A stretch of 64,000 nucleotides of DNA from Tessaracoccus sp. MC1679 (lineage in GTDB: Bacteria > Actinomycetota > Actinomycetes > Propionibacteriales > Propionibacteriaceae): contig NZ_JACJGB010000005.1 of assembly GCF_014164775.1 (NCBI RefSeq), forward strand, positions 248,001 through 312,000. The letters run 5' to 3'. The position numbers and the translations under genes were made by a program. Position 1 is the first letter of the stretch. Each line of letters opens with the position of its first letter. Shown in pieces: positions 9,541-22,642 of the stretch. Below the pieces are notes generated by a model that searched no databases, was not told the origin of the DNA, and was given only the letters and a program-made list of their open reading frames with translations.

Positions 9541-10737
9541 ATGCTTCGTTACCTCACCGCCGGCGAGTCCCACGGCCAAGCGCTCATCGCGACCATGGAG
9601 GGCATCCCCGCCCACGTGCGCGTGGGCGTCGACGAGATCTCCACGAACCTGGCCCGCCGCCGGCTCGGAGTGGGCCGGGGTGCCCGGATGAAGTTCGAGG
9701 CGGACGAGGTGACCCTCCTGGGAGGCTTCCGCCACGGGGAGACGATGGGCTCACCGATCGCCATCATGGTCGGCAACACCGAGTGGCCCAAGTGGCAGCA
9801 GGTGATGGCCCCCGGTGAGGTGGACGCCGACGAACTCGCGGCCCTGGCCCGCAACGCCCCGCTCACCCGGCCCCGCCCCGGGCACGCGGACCTCGCGGGC
9901 ATGCAGAAGTACGACTTCGACGAGGCCCGGCCCATCCTCGAACGCGCCTCCGCCCGGGAGACTGCGGCGCGGGTGGCGCTCGGCACCGTCGCCCAGGCCT
10001 TCCTGCGCCAGGCGCTGGGCATCGAGGTGCTGAGCCACGTCGTCGAACTCGGCCCCGTCCGGGCCACCCGTGCCGACCTGCCCACCGCATCGGATCTGGC
10101 CGCGATCGACGCGGACCCCACGCGCTGCTTCGACCCGGAGGCCGCCCAGGCGATGCTGGCGGAGGTGGAGGCGTGCCACCGCGACGGCGACACCCTCGGC
10201 GGCGTGGTGGAGGTGGTGGCCTGGGGGCTGCCCCCAGGCCTGGGCTCGCACTCCCAGGGAGACCGCCGCCTCGACGCGCGCCTCGCCGGCGCGCTGATGG
10301 GCATCCAGGCCATCAAGGGAGTCGAGCTGGGAGACGGCTTCGGCCTGGCGCGCCGCCGGGGCTCGGCCGCCCACGACGAGATCCTGCCGGGCGCGGACGG
10401 AATCCAGCGAGCCACCCACCACTCCGGCGGCACGGAGGGCGGCATGTCCACCGGCGAGGTGCTGCGGGTGCGGGCCGCCATGAAGCCCATCGCCACCGTG
10501 CCCAGGGCCCTGCGCACCATCGACACCTCCACCGGCGAGGCCGCCGCCGCGCACCACCAGCGCTCCGACGTGTGCGCCGTCCCCGCGGCGGGGGTGGTCG
10601 CCGAGGCGATGGTGGCACTGGTCCTCGCCGAGGCGGTGCTGGAGAAGTTCGGCGGAGACTCGGTGGGTGAGACCCGCCGCAACGCCGACGGCTACCTGGC
10701 CGATGTCGCGGCGCGCGGGCTCAGGATCGACCGATGA
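9541..10737 (+). CDS. aroC: Chorismate synthase
   Basis: Converts 5-enolpyruvylshikimate-3-phosphate to chorismate using reduced FMN, the last shikimate step. About 398 residues starting [12 protein letters not shown], the standard N-terminus. [21 protein letters not shown] and [14 protein letters not shown] carry the FMN/substrate-binding residues of the family. An ATG at 9532 is also in frame, but 9541 matches family N-termini and lies 7 nt after CACAAT (9528-9533), a possible -10 for a leaderless transcript inside the aro cluster. Overlaps aroK by 4 nt. Confidence 0.96.
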   Translation: MLRYLTAGESHGQALIATMEGIPAHVRVGVDEISTNLARRRLGVGRGARMKFEADEVTLLGGFRHGETMGSPIAIMVGNTEWPKWQQVMAPGEVDADELAALARNAPLTRPRPGHADLAGMQKYDFDEARPILERASARETAARVALGTVAQAFLRQALGIEVLSHVVELGPVRATRADLPTASDLAAIDADPTRCFDPEAAQAMLAEVEACHRDGDTLGGVVEVVAWGLPPGLGSHSQGDRRLDARLAGALMGIQAIKGVELGDGFGLARRRGSAAHDEILPGADGIQRATHHSGGTEGGMSTGEVLRVRAAMKPIATVPRALRTIDTSTGEAAAAHHQRSDVCAVPAAGVVAEAMVALVLAEAVLEKFGGDSVGETRRNADGYLADVAARGLRIDR

Positions 10738-11231
10738 CCATCGTGCTCATCGGCGCCCCCGGCGCCGGCAAGTCCACGGTTGGTCGACGCCTGGCCAAGA
10801 AGCTCGGGAAGACCTTCGTCGACGTGGACCAGCGCATCGAGGAGGTCGTGGGCAAGCCCGTGGCGGAGATCTTCGCCGACGAGGGCGAGGCGCACTTCCG
10901 TGCGCTCGAGCAGGACGCCACCCTTGAGCTGCTCCAGACCTACGACGTGATCGCGCTGGGCGGGGGAGCGGTGATGAACCCGGCCATCCGCCAGGCACTC
11001 GACGGGCACGACGTGATCTGGCTCAAGGTCTCCATCGGCCAGGCCACCAGGCGCGTGGGCATGAACACGGTCCGGCCGCTCCTTCTCGGCAACGTGCGCG
11101 GCAGGTTGATCGAGCTGCTGCGCGAGCGCACCCCCGTCTACGAGGCGCTCGCCACCCAGATCCTCGACACCGACGGCCGCGGAAGCTCCGAGCTGGCAGA
11201 CACCCTGGCCGCGGAGCGGGGTGCCCCGTGA
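10734..11231 (+). CDS. aroK: Shikimate kinase
   Basis: 165 residues; phosphorylates shikimate at O3 using ATP. The P-loop is GAPGAGKST near residue 8. The shikimate-binding Asp lies in [10 protein letters not shown], and ALGGGAVMN is the conserved GGG substrate loop. RPLL with the lid-region arginines follows. The start overlaps aroC (ATGA) and the stop overlaps aroB (GTGA). Size and motif spacing are normal. Confidence 0.96.
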   Translation: MTIVLIGAPGAGKSTVGRRLAKKLGKTFVDVDQRIEEVVGKPVAEIFADEGEAHFRALEQDATLELLQTYDVIALGGGAVMNPAIRQALDGHDVIWLKVSIGQATRRVGMNTVRPLLLGNVRGRLIELLRERTPVYEALATQILDTDGRGSSELADTLAAERGAP

Positions 11232-12301
11232 GCGTCCGCGTCGATTCCGCGCTGGGCCCCTACGACGTGCACATCGAACGCGGCGCCGTCGACCGGCTGC
11301 CAGGCCTGCTACGCGACGCGGACCGCGTGGCGCTGATCCACGCACCGTCCGTCTCCGCCACCGCCCGGGACATCGCGCTCCGCCTCGAGGTTCCGGTCAC
11401 CCTGATCGAGGTCCCGGACGCGGAGCGGGCCAAGACACCCGAAGTACTGGCCGGCTGCTGGGACGCGGTGGCTGCGGCCGGACTCACCCGCAACGACCTC
11501 ATCGTCGGAGTGGGCGGCGGCACCACCACGGACCTGGCGGGATTCGTCGCCGCCACCTGGCTGCGCGGCGTGGCCTACGTGAGCGTGCCGACGACCGTGC
11601 TGGCGATGGTGGACGCCGCCGTCGGCGGGAAGACCGGGATCAACCTCGGCGCGGGTAAGAACCTTGTGGGGTCCTTCTACGAGCCGCGCGCCGTTCTGTG
11701 CGACCTGGCCCTGCTGGACACCCTCCCCTCCCGCGACGTCCGGGCCGGCCTCGCCGAAGTGGTCAAGTGTGGCTTCATCGCCGATGCCCGCATCCTGGAG
11801 CTCGCCTCCGAGGACCTGGCCGACAGCGCCGACGTCGCCGGCGCGCGCTTCGCCGAGCTGGTGGAGCGCGCGGTCGCGGTGAAGGCCACCGTCGTGGCCG
11901 TCGACTTCCGCGAGGCCACCTCGACGGGGGCCAGCGTCGGCCGGGAGGCGCTCAACTACGGCCACACCCTCGGGCACGCCATCGAGGCGCACGCGCACTT
12001 CTCCTGGCGGCACGGCGACGCGATCAGCGTGGGCATGGCGTGGGTGGGGCGGGTGTCGCGGGAGATCCTCGGCCTGCCCGCGGAGGCCGTGGGCCTGCAC
12101 GACGAGCTGCTCGGCGGCCTCGGCCTCCCGCTGCGCTACCAGCCCGACGCCTACCCGAGGCTGCGCGAGCTGATGAGCCTCGACAAGAAGGCCCGGGGCT
12201 CGCGGCTCCGCCTGGTGGGCCTGGAGGCGCTGGGCAGTCCCAGGATCATCGACGACCCGCCCGAGGACGTGCTCAGCGCCGCCTACCGCGAGCTCGGCTG
12301 A
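11228..12301 (+). CDS. aroB: 3-dehydroquinate synthase
   Basis: 357 residues; cyclises DAHP to 3-dehydroquinate with NAD and a divalent metal, the second shikimate step. VGVGGGTTTDLAGF is the NAD-binding loop. VPTTVLAMVDAAVGGKTGIN and GKNLVGSFYEP form the active site, and LNYGHTLGHAIE includes metal-binding histidines. GTG start overlapping aroK. The dehydroquinase gene (aroQ) that often follows aroB in Actinobacteria is not here; two unrelated genes follow. Confidence 0.96.
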   Translation: MSVRVDSALGPYDVHIERGAVDRLPGLLRDADRVALIHAPSVSATARDIALRLEVPVTLIEVPDAERAKTPEVLAGCWDAVAAAGLTRNDLIVGVGGGTTTDLAGFVAATWLRGVAYVSVPTTVLAMVDAAVGGKTGINLGAGKNLVGSFYEPRAVLCDLALLDTLPSRDVRAGLAEVVKCGFIADARILELASEDLADSADVAGARFAELVERAVAVKATVVAVDFREATSTGASVGREALNYGHTLGHAIEAHAHFSWRHGDAISVGMAWVGRVSREILGLPAEAVGLHDELLGGLGLPLRYQPDAYPRLRELMSLDKKARGSRLRLVGLEALGSPRIIDDPPEDVLSAAYRELG

Positions 12302-12305
12302 ACCC

Positions 12306-12935
12306 ATGGTCGACGTCCTGGATGCCCTGACCGCGGCGCTCACGCTGAGCCCGGCCGGCCTCGCCGGGGCCGGCGCATGGGCCGCGATCGGAGTCGCGGC
12401 ATTGGCGGGCCTGTCGACGATGCTGGGCTACAGCGCGGTCCTGACGCTCAACCGCATCGGCGGCCTCCGGCTGCTGTCCACCCTCCTGCTCAACGCCACC
12501 ATGCTGGCGACGCTGCGGCTCCTGCAGGTCTCCATCACCTGGGTCGTCGCCAGCCTGGTCCTGGGCCGCCCGCTGCCGTTCGTGCCCCTGGTCATCGTCG
12601 GGCTGCTGTCCCTGGCCCCACAGGTGTTCGCCGTGGTCACGGCGCTCCCGCACGTCGGGCTGTTCATCGGCCGCGCGCTGGAGGCGTGGGGCTACCTGGT
12701 GCTGGTCGTCGGGGTGAGCGCCGCCTTCGACATCAGGCTGCCGCTGGCGCTGGGAGTGAGCCTGGCGGGGTGGATCATCATGCAGATGGCGTCTCGGTTG
12801 CTCAAGGCGCCGGTGAGCTGGCTGGGGTCGAAGCTCTGGACGCTCGCCACCGGGCGACCCACCATGGTGACCGCCCGCGACATCCTGGCCGGCACCCCGC
12901 TGATGCCGATCGAAGCCGACGGGGGCAGGCCGTGA
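12306..12935 (+). CDS. Polytopic membrane protein of unknown function
   Basis: 209 residues with about five hydrophobic segments (roughly residues 18-40, 50-75, 80-112, 118-145 and 148-165) and a soluble C-terminal tail. No catalytic motif or family signature was recognised. The start lies 4 nt after the aroB stop, and the last codon overlaps the next gene (GTGA), so it is translationally linked to the hydrolase-like protein downstream; the two may work together. It occupies the place where aroQ and pepQ are common in related gene orders. No function assigned. Confidence 0.75.
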   Translation: MVDVLDALTAALTLSPAGLAGAGAWAAIGVAALAGLSTMLGYSAVLTLNRIGGLRLLSTLLLNATMLATLRLLQVSITWVVASLVLGRPLPFVPLVIVGLLSLAPQVFAVVTALPHVGLFIGRALEAWGYLVLVVGVSAAFDIRLPLALGVSLAGWIIMQMASRLLKAPVSWLGSKLWTLATGRPTMVTARDILAGTPLMPIEADGGRP

Positions 12936-13894
12936 TCGAGTGGGTGGTCGGGATCCTGCTGATCGCACTCGTGGTGCTCGCCCTGCTGTCGCCGCTCGAG
13001 TCCGCGCGGTGGTGGGCCGACAGGGGCGAGGCGGAGCTGAGGCGCACGTTCGAGGAGTTGCCCCGCGAGATCGTGCCCGCCGAGGACGGGGCGCGTGCGC
13101 ATCTTGTCTACCTGTCGGGGATCGGCGATGTGGGCGGCAACCGGCTCCTGGATCGCGAAAGCTCCTGGCTGGTCACCCTGGACGAGGCGCTCCCCGAAGT
13201 CACCGTGGTCTCGGACGTCTTCCCCTATTCCGTGGACAACCGGGGCCTGCTGCAGCGCACCACGGTGCGGCTTTGGTCTTGGCTGGACCACGGGCGCCGC
13301 GCGCGTCGGATCAGGATCCTCCACTTCCTGATCAACCTGCGCAACGTGCTGTACGTGCTGATCTCCGCGGACCCGCGCTACGGCCCAGCACACAACATCG
13401 GGCTTGCGCAGGAGATCTGGCGGTCGTTGCAACGCCACGGCTACCGGCCAGGCAGCGGTCGGCCGGTGGTCCTTGTCGGCTACTCCGGCGGCGCCCAGAT
13501 GTCGCTCGGGGCGGCCTGGTTCCTCAGCCGAGCCGGGGTCCCCGTGTCGGTGATCTCGATCGGAGGTGTCTTCGGCGACGAACCCGGCCTGGACCGGATC
13601 GAGCACCTGTGGCACCTCATCGGCGCCCAGGACCGCGTGCAGTTGATCGGTTCGGTCGCCTTCTCCGGGCGGTGGCCCACTGCCCCGTTGTCCTCGTGGG
13701 GACGGGCGAAGCGCGAGGGACGGGTGACGTTGCGCACCATCGGCGACATGCGCCACGACGGCGGGGAGGCCTACTTCGGGCGGCGGGCGATGGGGGCCGA
13801 CGGCCGGACCCACGCCGAGACCACCCGCGACGAGGTGGTGGCCATCCTCTCGACCCTCGGGCACGATGGGGAACATCCCAGCGGCGTCGGGTAG
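12932..13894 (+). CDS. Membrane-anchored protein with an alpha/beta-hydrolase-type serine motif
   Basis: 320 residues from GTG 12932. An N-terminal hydrophobic helix (about residues 5-22) is followed by a soluble domain. [15 protein letters not shown] has the GxSxG nucleophile elbow of alpha/beta hydrolases, preceded by a beta strand as expected. An acid and a C-terminal histidine ([11 protein letters not shown] region) could complete a triad, but this is not certain. The block [15 protein letters not shown] near residue 55 may form the first strand and oxyanion loop. Substrate unknown. It overlaps the upstream membrane-protein gene by 4 nt, and its stop codon overlaps the -10 element of efp. 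Confidence 0.72.
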   Translation: MIEWVVGILLIALVVLALLSPLESARWWADRGEAELRRTFEELPREIVPAEDGARAHLVYLSGIGDVGGNRLLDRESSWLVTLDEALPEVTVVSDVFPYSVDNRGLLQRTTVRLWSWLDHGRRARRIRILHFLINLRNVLYVLISADPRYGPAHNIGLAQEIWRSLQRHGYRPGSGRPVVLVGYSGGAQMSLGAAWFLSRAGVPVSVISIGGVFGDEPGLDRIEHLWHLIGAQDRVQLIGSVAFSGRWPTAPLSSWGRAKREGRVTLRTIGDMRHDGGEAYFGRRAMGADGRTHAETTRDEVVAILSTLGHDGEHPSGVG

Positions 13895-13897
13895 ACT
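13892..13897 (+). promoter_or_regulatory. -10 element (TAGACT) for efp
   Basis: TAGACT begins at the stop codon of the preceding gene, 50 nt before the efp ATG. A GAAGGAG ribosome site at about 13931-13937 implies a leadered transcript of roughly 40 nt. Confidence 0.45.
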
Positions 13898-13946
13898 TCC
13901 GCGTTGGCCTGACAGCCCCCGAAGAACCCGCGAAGGAGACCCCTGC

Positions 13947-14510
13947 ATGGCGTCAACCAACGACCTGAAGAACGGAATGGTGCTCGACCTCGACGGTCAG
14001 CTGTGGCAGGTGCTGTGGTTCCAGCACCACAAGCCGGGCAAGGGCAACACGGTGGTGCGTTCGAAGCTCAAGCACGTGATGACCGGCAAGATCATCGACC
14101 GGACGTTCAACTCCGACACCAAGGTCGACACCGCCACCGTGGACCGCCGCGAGATGCAGTACCTGTATCTGGACGGTGATGACTACGTCTTCATGGACAA
14201 CACCTCATTCGAGCAGTTCCACGTCTCCGTGGAGACGCTGGGCGAGGCCAAGGACTACCTGCTGGAGAACCAGACGGCCGTCGTCGCCACCCACGAGGGC
14301 ACCCCCCTGTTCGTGGAGCTGCCGGCCGCCGTCGAGCTCGAGGTCACCTACACCGAGCCCGGCCTGCAGGGGGACCGCTCCACCGGTGGCACCAAGCCCG
14401 CCACGCTGGAGACCGGCAAGGTCATCCAGGTGCCGCTGTTCATCACCACCGGCGAGCGCATCAAGGTTGACACCCGAGACGGCTCCTACCAGGGCCGCGT
14501 CAGCTCCTAG
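13947..14510 (+). CDS. efp: Translation elongation factor P
   Basis: 187 residues, three beta-barrel domains. It binds between the P and E sites and rescues ribosomes stalled at polyproline. The functional loop is K29-P30-G31-K32-G33-N34. Lys32 is the tip residue contacting the P-site tRNA. I see no EpmA/EpmB-type genes nearby. The last loop position is Asn; in the PGKGP-type loops known from actinobacterial EF-P it is Pro. I chose the ATG at 13947 with GAAGGAG upstream. The stop shares one base with nusB. Confidence 0.97.
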   Translation: MASTNDLKNGMVLDLDGQLWQVLWFQHHKPGKGNTVVRSKLKHVMTGKIIDRTFNSDTKVDTATVDRREMQYLYLDGDDYVFMDNTSFEQFHVSVETLGEAKDYLLENQTAVVATHEGTPLFVELPAAVELEVTYTEPGLQGDRSTGGTKPATLETGKVIQVPLFITTGERIKVDTRDGSYQGRVSS

Positions 14511-14935
14511 TGGTCACGGCGCCCCACTACACGGCCCAGACGAAGGCCCGCAAGGCTGCCCTGGACATCCTGTTCCAGGCGGAGCTGCGCGGGGACTCGC
14601 TGGCCGAAACGTTCACCGAACAGCGGTCACTCTCCGGCGGGGTGACGCGCGAGCTCACCACCCGGATCGTCCTGGGCGTCGCCGAACACCTGCGTGACAT
14701 CGACCGGAGGATCTCGCAGTGCACCTCCGACGGATGGCCTCTTGAACGGATGCCGGCCGTGGACCGTAACCTGGCCCGGATCGCCATCTACGAACTCGAC
14801 TACTCGGACGTCCCGCCGGAGGCGGTCATCTCGGAGGCCGTCCGCCTCGCGGGGGACCTGTCCACCGACGAATCACCGGCCTTCCTCAACGGCCTGCTCT
14901 CCACGGCCCTGGCGGCCAAGCCGACCACGAACTGA
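14510..14935 (+). CDS. nusB: Transcription antitermination factor NusB
   Basis: 141 residues, all-helical NusB fold. With NusE (S10) it binds boxA RNA and supports rRNA antitermination. The N-terminal ARKAALDILFQAEL and C-terminal DVPPEAVISEAVRLA / SPAFLNGLLSTAL blocks are family signatures. GTG start overlapping the efp stop by one base, so coupled with efp. Only 18 nt separate it from carA; the bldD, pyrR, pyrB and pyrC genes often found here in other Actinobacteria are absent. Confidence 0.95.
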   Translation: MVTAPHYTAQTKARKAALDILFQAELRGDSLAETFTEQRSLSGGVTRELTTRIVLGVAEHLRDIDRRISQCTSDGWPLERMPAVDRNLARIAIYELDYSDVPPEAVISEAVRLAGDLSTDESPAFLNGLLSTALAAKPTTN

Positions 14936-14953
14936 CTAACAAGCGAGGTGCGC

Positions 14954-16077
14954 ATGAGTTCCCTTCCTGCGATTCTGGTATTGGAGGATGGGCGCGTGTT
15001 TCGTGGCCGGTCCTTCGGCGCCACTGGTGAGACCTTCGGCGAGCTGGTCTTCTCGACCGGCATGTCCGGCTACCAGGAGACCCTGACCGATCCCAGCTAC
15101 CTGGGACAGGTGGTGCTCGCCACCGCCCCCCACATCGGCAACACCGGGTGGAACGACGAGGACGACGAGTCGGGCCGCATCTGGGTGGCCGGATACATCG
15201 TGCGCGACCCGTCGCCGCGTCCCTCCAACTGGCGGTCGCGGCGCAGCCTCGACGCTGAGCTCGACGCCCAGCGGGTCGTCGGCATCAGTGACATCGACAC
15301 CCGTGCGCTGACCCGCCACATCCGCGACCGCGGCGCCATGCGCGTGGGCATCTCCACCCTGACGGCCGACGCCGGCGAGCTGCTCGCCCGGGTGGTGCAG
15401 CAGCCGCAGATGGCGGGCCGCGACCTCACCGCGGACGTCACCACGGCTGAGCCCTACCTGGTCCCCGCGGTGGGGGAGCGCCGGTTCACCGTCGTGGCGG
15501 TTGACCTGGGCATCAAGTCCATGACGCCGGTGCAGCTCGCGGCCCGGGGTCTGGACGTCCACGTCGTGCCGGCACACACCACCTTCGAGCAGATCCGCGC
15601 CCTCAACCCCGACGGCGTCTTCTTCTCCAACGGCCCAGGCGATCCCGCCACCGCTGACGGGCCGGTCTCCGTGCTGCGGCAGGTTCTCGACGCCGGCATC
15701 CCGTACTTCGGCATCTGCTTCGGTAATCAGCTGTTCGGGCGCGCCCTCGGGCTGGGCACCTACAAGCTGAAGTTCGGCCACCGCGGCATCAACCAGCCCG
15801 TGATGGACCGCACCACGGGGAAGGTCGAGGTCACGGCGCACAACCACGGCTTCGCCGTCGACGCGCCCCTGGAGGGGGCTGCGGAAACGCCCTACGGCCA
15901 GGCCACGGTCAGCCACGTGTGCCTCAACGACGATGTGGTGGAGGGCCTTGAGCTGCACCGCGACGGCCGCCTGACGGCCTTCTCCGTGCAGTACCACCCC
16001 GAGGCCGCTGCCGGCCCGCACGACGCCAACTACCTCTTCGACCGTTTCGTCGACGTCATGAAAGCAAAGGACGCCTG

Positions 16078-16078
<1 letters not shown>
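14954..16078 (+). CDS. carA: Carbamoyl-phosphate synthase small (glutaminase) subunit
   Basis: 374 residues. It hydrolyses glutamine and channels ammonia to CarB. The N-terminal CPSase small-chain domain begins [15 protein letters not shown]; the C-terminal class I glutamine amidotransferase domain has the Cys nucleophile in FGICFGNQL and the His/Glu pair in [12 protein letters not shown] in place of the more common GHQ follows the nucleophile; the triad itself is intact. I chose ATG 14954 over GTG 14948 because GCGAGG lies 5 nt upstream of it. The stop overlaps carB (TGATG). Confidence 0.97.
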
Positions 16079-19376
<3,298 letters not shown>

Positions 19377-19380
<4 letters not shown>

Positions 19381-20435
19381 CCTCGCCGGGCACGCGGGCG
19401 CTTCGTGTCGGCTACCACGCCCTCCGGGCGGGGCTGTTCCGCTACGCGGGAGGGGACCCGGAGCGGGTCCACGAGGACATGATCGCCCTGCTCGCCCGGG
19501 TGCCCGCCGGCCGGCGCGCCACCGTCGCGGATCCCGTGACGGTGTCCGGCGTCAGGTTCCCCAACCGGGTCGGCGTGGCGGCCGGCCTGGACAAGGACGG
19601 TGCGGCCGCCCAGGCATGGTCCTGGTTGGGGTTCGGATTCGCCGAGCTCGGCACCGTCACCGCGCTGCCCCAGCCGGGCAACCCGAAGCCCCGGGTCTTC
19701 CGGGCGGTGGCGTCGCGCGGGATCGTCAACCGGATGGGCTTCAACAACCACGGGGCCGCAGCGCTGGCGGACACCCTCCGCGCCAAAGGCGTGGCGCGCG
19801 GCAACGGGGCGCTGGGGATCCCGTTGGGGATCTCGATCGGCAAGTCCAAGGTGGTCGAGCTGGACCACGCCGTCGACGACTACCTCTCCTCGTTGCGGCT
19901 CCTGGCCCCGCTCGCCGATTACGTGGCCGTCAACGTCTCCAGCCCCAACACGCCGGGGCTGCGCAGCCTGCAGGCCGCCACCGAGCTGTCGGCACTCCTG
20001 CGGGCATTGACCGACGAGGCGGCCGTGCTGGATCCCGCACGCCCGGTTCCGATCTTCGTCAAGCTGGCACCGGACCTCACCGGCCCGGACCTCACCGAGA
20101 CCCTGGCCGTGCTCAACGATTCGGCCGCCGCAGGAGTCATCGCCACCAACACCACGCTGGCCCGAGACGGCCTTGCCCCGGCCGACGCGCACCTGGCACG
20201 CGAGGCGGGAGGCCTCAGCGGCGCGCCGCTGACGGCCAGGGCGCTCGGCTTCGTCCAGCGGCTGGCCTCGTCGACCGAGCTGCCCGTGATGGGAGTCGGC
20301 GGGGTGATGAGCCCGCGCGACGGGGCCCGCATGTTTGACGCCGGGGCCACCCTCCTGCAGCTGTACACCGGGTTCATCTACGAGGGCGTGGCGCTCGTGC
20401 GCGCCCTGCAGCAACTGGAGAGGACCACACAGTGA
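19377..20435 (+). CDS. pyrD: Dihydroorotate dehydrogenase, class 2 (quinone-dependent)
   Basis: 352 residues; oxidises dihydroorotate to orotate at the inner membrane with quinone as acceptor. An N-terminal helical extension of about 45 residues before the barrel marks class 2. [13 protein letters not shown] and NRMGFNNHG are FMN/substrate motifs, and [11 protein letters not shown] carries the catalytic serine typical of class 2. [12 protein letters not shown] binds the FMN phosphate. GTG start overlaps carB; the stop overlaps pyrF (GTGA). Confidence 0.96.
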
Positions 20436-21241
20436 CCTATGCCGCCAGCCTCGCCGCCGCCACCGCCGAGCGCGGCCGGCTGTGCGTCGGGATCGACCCG
20501 ATGCCCAGCGTCCTGGATGCCTGGGGCCTGCCGCACGACCTGTCCGGCCTGGAGCGCTGCGCGCGCGGGATCGTGGCGGTCCTCGGCGGACGGGTGGCGG
20601 TGTTCAAGCCGCAGTCGGCGTTCTTCGAGGCGTTCGGATCGCGCGGGGTCGCGGTCCTGGAGCGGGTGCTCAGCGACATCCGCGACGCCGGGGCGCTCAG
20701 CATCCTTGATGTCAAGCGTGGCGATATCGGATCATCCATGGCCGGCTACGCCGCCGCGTTCCTCGGTGACGACGCCCCCACCCGCGCCGACGCGATCACG
20801 CTGAACCCCTATCTGGGGGTGGGCGCGCTTCGGCCGGCCATCGATGCCGCCGTCGCCGGCGGTCAGGGGCTCTACGTGCTGGCCCGCACGTCCAACCCCG
20901 ACGGGGCACCCATCCAGCTGGCGCGCAGCGGGGATGTCAGCGTCGCCCAGCACGTGGTGGACACGGTCGCGGGGCTGAACCCCACGGCAGACCACGCGGT
21001 GGGGCTGGTGGTCGGGGGCACCCATGCAGAGCTCGGCTGCCGCCTGGACCACTTCAACGCCTCCATCCTGGTGCCCGGCATCGGCGCACAGGGGGGCACC
21101 ATCGAGGGGCTGCGGTCCACGTTCGGGCGGGCGCTCGGCCACGTGCTGCCGACGGCGAGCCGCGAGGTCATCGGAGCGGGGGAGGCGGCCCTGTCCGGGC
21201 GCCTTGAGCGGCTGCTCGAATCGACCGCCGCGCTGACCTGA
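20432..21241 (+). CDS. pyrF: Orotidine 5'-phosphate decarboxylase (type 2)
   Basis: 269 residues; decarboxylates OMP to UMP, the last step of de novo UMP synthesis. The catalytic Asp/Lys cluster is [27 protein letters not shown] at the N-terminus and [10 protein letters not shown] near the C-terminus are typical of the longer type 2 enzymes of Actinobacteria. GTG start coupled to pyrD. It ends the pyrimidine run; a promoter for mihF lies about 40 nt downstream. Confidence 0.96.
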   Translation: MTYAASLAAATAERGRLCVGIDPMPSVLDAWGLPHDLSGLERCARGIVAVLGGRVAVFKPQSAFFEAFGSRGVAVLERVLSDIRDAGALSILDVKRGDIGSSMAGYAAAFLGDDAPTRADAITLNPYLGVGALRPAIDAAVAGGQGLYVLARTSNPDGAPIQLARSGDVSVAQHVVDTVAGLNPTADHAVGLVVGGTHAELGCRLDHFNASILVPGIGAQGGTIEGLRSTFGRALGHVLPTASREVIGAGEAALSGRLERLLESTAALT

Positions 21242-21280
21242 TTCGTCGGCAATTTCGCGTCGCGGCGAGCCGCTGCGCGG

Positions 21281-21286
21281 TACATT
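21281..21286 (+). promoter_or_regulatory. -10 element (TACATT) for mihF with a structured leader
   Basis: TACATT lies 56 nt before the mihF ATG. The leader includes CCCC-AAACT-GGGG (about 21297-21309) and an AGGGGA ribosome site. A leadered transcript fits a highly expressed nucleoid protein; the start point is inferred. Confidence 0.45.
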
Positions 21287-21342
21287 TCACGGAGGGCCCC
21301 AAACTGGGGTTGTCAAGGTCATTGACGTGAAGGGGACTTCCG

Positions 21343-21654
21343 ATGGCGATTCCTCAATTGAGCAGTGCTCAGCTCGAAGCTGCCCGAGAGGCGGCCACCC
21401 AGGCCAGGCGTGCACGCGCCGAGCTGAAGGAGCAGGTGAAGACCGGCACGGTCTCCTTCACAGAGGCCCTGAACAAGGCGGTGGGTGACGACACGCTCTC
21501 CCGCATCAAGGTGGTGGACCTGCTCCGCGCCATGCCCCGAGTGGGAATCACCCGCGCCTCGGAAATCATGGAGAACCTCCAGATCGCTCCCAACCGCCGC
21601 ATCCGCGGCCTCGGCCGGCACCAGGTGGACCGCCTCAACGAGTTGTTCAAGTAA
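21343..21654 (+). CDS. mihF: Actinobacterial integration host factor (mIHF)
   Basis: 103 residues, a small nucleoid-associated DNA-binding protein confined to Actinobacteria and unrelated to HU-type IHF. RIKVVDLLRAMPRVGITRA and NRRIRGLGRHQ form the conserved helix-two-turn-helix DNA-binding segment, with the C-terminal Arg cluster contacting DNA. It condenses DNA and is needed for L5/lambda-type recombination in mycobacteria. The gene precedes gmk as in other Actinobacteria. ATG 21343 has an AAGGGGA-type site 8 nt upstream. Confidence 0.95.
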   Translation: MAIPQLSSAQLEAAREAATQARRARAELKEQVKTGTVSFTEALNKAVGDDTLSRIKVVDLLRAMPRVGITRASEIMENLQIAPNRRIRGLGRHQVDRLNELFK

Positions 21655-21667
21655 CGCTCGGCTGCCC

Positions 21668-21673
21668 TAAGCT
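21668..21673 (+). promoter_or_regulatory. -10 element (TAAGCT) for gmk, leaderless spacing
   Basis: TAAGCT is followed by 7 nt and the GTG start of gmk, with no purine-rich ribosome site between. It would allow gmk-rpoZ-metK transcription apart from mihF. Confidence 0.55.
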
Positions 21674-21680
21674 CGGGCGG

Positions 21681-22238
21681 GTGAGTGGCGCTGCGAATGT
21701 CTGGGTGATCTCCGGCCCGAGCGCGGTCGGCAAGGGCACGGTGTGCGCCCGGCTGCGGGCCCTGCACCCGGACCTGTTCTACTCGGTTTCCCTGACCACG
21801 CGCCCGCCCAGAGCAGGCGAGACAGACGGCGTCAGCTACCACTTCGTCGACGAGGACGAGTTCCGGCGGCTGATCGAGGCGGGCGAACTGCTGGAGTGGG
21901 CCGTGGTTCACGGCACGCACTACTACGGGACTCCTCGCCGGCCGGTGGTCGAGGCCGTCGCGGCCGGCCGCCCCGTCGTCCTGGAGATCGACCTCCAAGG
22001 CGCCCGCCAGGTCAAACGAAACCTCCCGTCGGCCCGGCTTGTGTTCCTCACCCCGCCCACCTGGGACGAGCTGGTATCCCGGCTGCGCGGGCGCGGCACA
22101 GAGGACGAGGCGGCCCAGGAGCGTAGGCTGAACACAGCCAAACTGGAGCTGGAGGCCCAGGCGGAGGCCGATGTCGTGATCGAAAACACCGAGATCGAGG
22201 AAACCGTGGCGGCTTTGGTAAGCTTGATGGGCCTGTGA
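21681..22238 (+). CDS. gmk: Guanylate kinase
   Basis: 185 residues; phosphorylates GMP to GDP with ATP. The P-loop is [10 protein letters not shown] (Ala where Gly is common). [20 protein letters not shown] is the GMP-binding region, [13 protein letters not shown] follows, and [21 protein letters not shown] forms the lid. GTG start; leaderless -10 upstream. Confidence 0.96.
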   Translation: MSGAANVWVISGPSAVGKGTVCARLRALHPDLFYSVSLTTRPPRAGETDGVSYHFVDEDEFRRLIEAGELLEWAVVHGTHYYGTPRRPVVEAVAAGRPVVLEIDLQGARQVKRNLPSARLVFLTPPTWDELVSRLRGRGTEDEAAQERRLNTAKLELEAQAEADVVIENTEIEETVAALVSLMGL

Positions 22239-22267
22239 TCGGGCCGCACTCTTTCAGAAGGAACACC

Positions 22268-22621
22268 TTGAACAGTCAGCCAGAAGGCATCACCTACCCG
22301 CCGATCGATTCGCTGCTGGAGAATATCGACTCCAAGTACCGGCTCGTCCTGTTCGCGGCCAAGCGCGCCCGGCAGATCAACGCCTACTACTCGCAGCTCG
22401 GCGAGGGCCTGCTCGAGAATGTCGGCCCCATGGTCGCCGCCGCGCCGGAGGAGAAGCCGCTGTCCATCGCCCTGCGTGAGATGAACGAGGGCATGCTGCA
22501 GTTCACCCAGATCGATCCCGAGGCCGAGGCCGAGGCCGCCCGCACCGCAGAGGCGGATCCGGCGTTCTCGTTCGTGGATCCCTTCGCCGACACCGCGCCG
22601 GAGCCCGACTCCGCGTCCTGA
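22268..22621 (+). CDS. rpoZ: RNA polymerase omega subunit
   Basis: 117 residues from a TTG start ([16 protein letters not shown]...). Omega helps assemble and stabilise RNA polymerase. The core [29 protein letters not shown] is the conserved fold; the actinobacterial insertion and [16 protein letters not shown] follow. I chose TTG 22268 because AGAAGGA lies about 6 nt upstream and the upstream in-frame ATG (22235) overlaps gmk and lacks family similarity. The tail is acidic (Glu/Ala/Asp-rich). coaBC, a common neighbour, is missing downstream. Confidence 0.93.
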   Translation: MNSQPEGITYPPIDSLLENIDSKYRLVLFAAKRARQINAYYSQLGEGLLENVGPMVAAAPEEKPLSIALREMNEGMLQFTQIDPEAEAEAARTAEADPAFSFVDPFADTAPEPDSAS

Positions 22622-22642
22622 CCGAACGTCCCACCTCCAGGG

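Noticed and set aside
15700-15740. CarA glutaminase inactivated (GNQ instead of GHQ)
   Set aside because: The Cys nucleophile and the downstream His/Glu are intact; the FGNQ form occurs in other actinobacterial CarA proteins as I recall.
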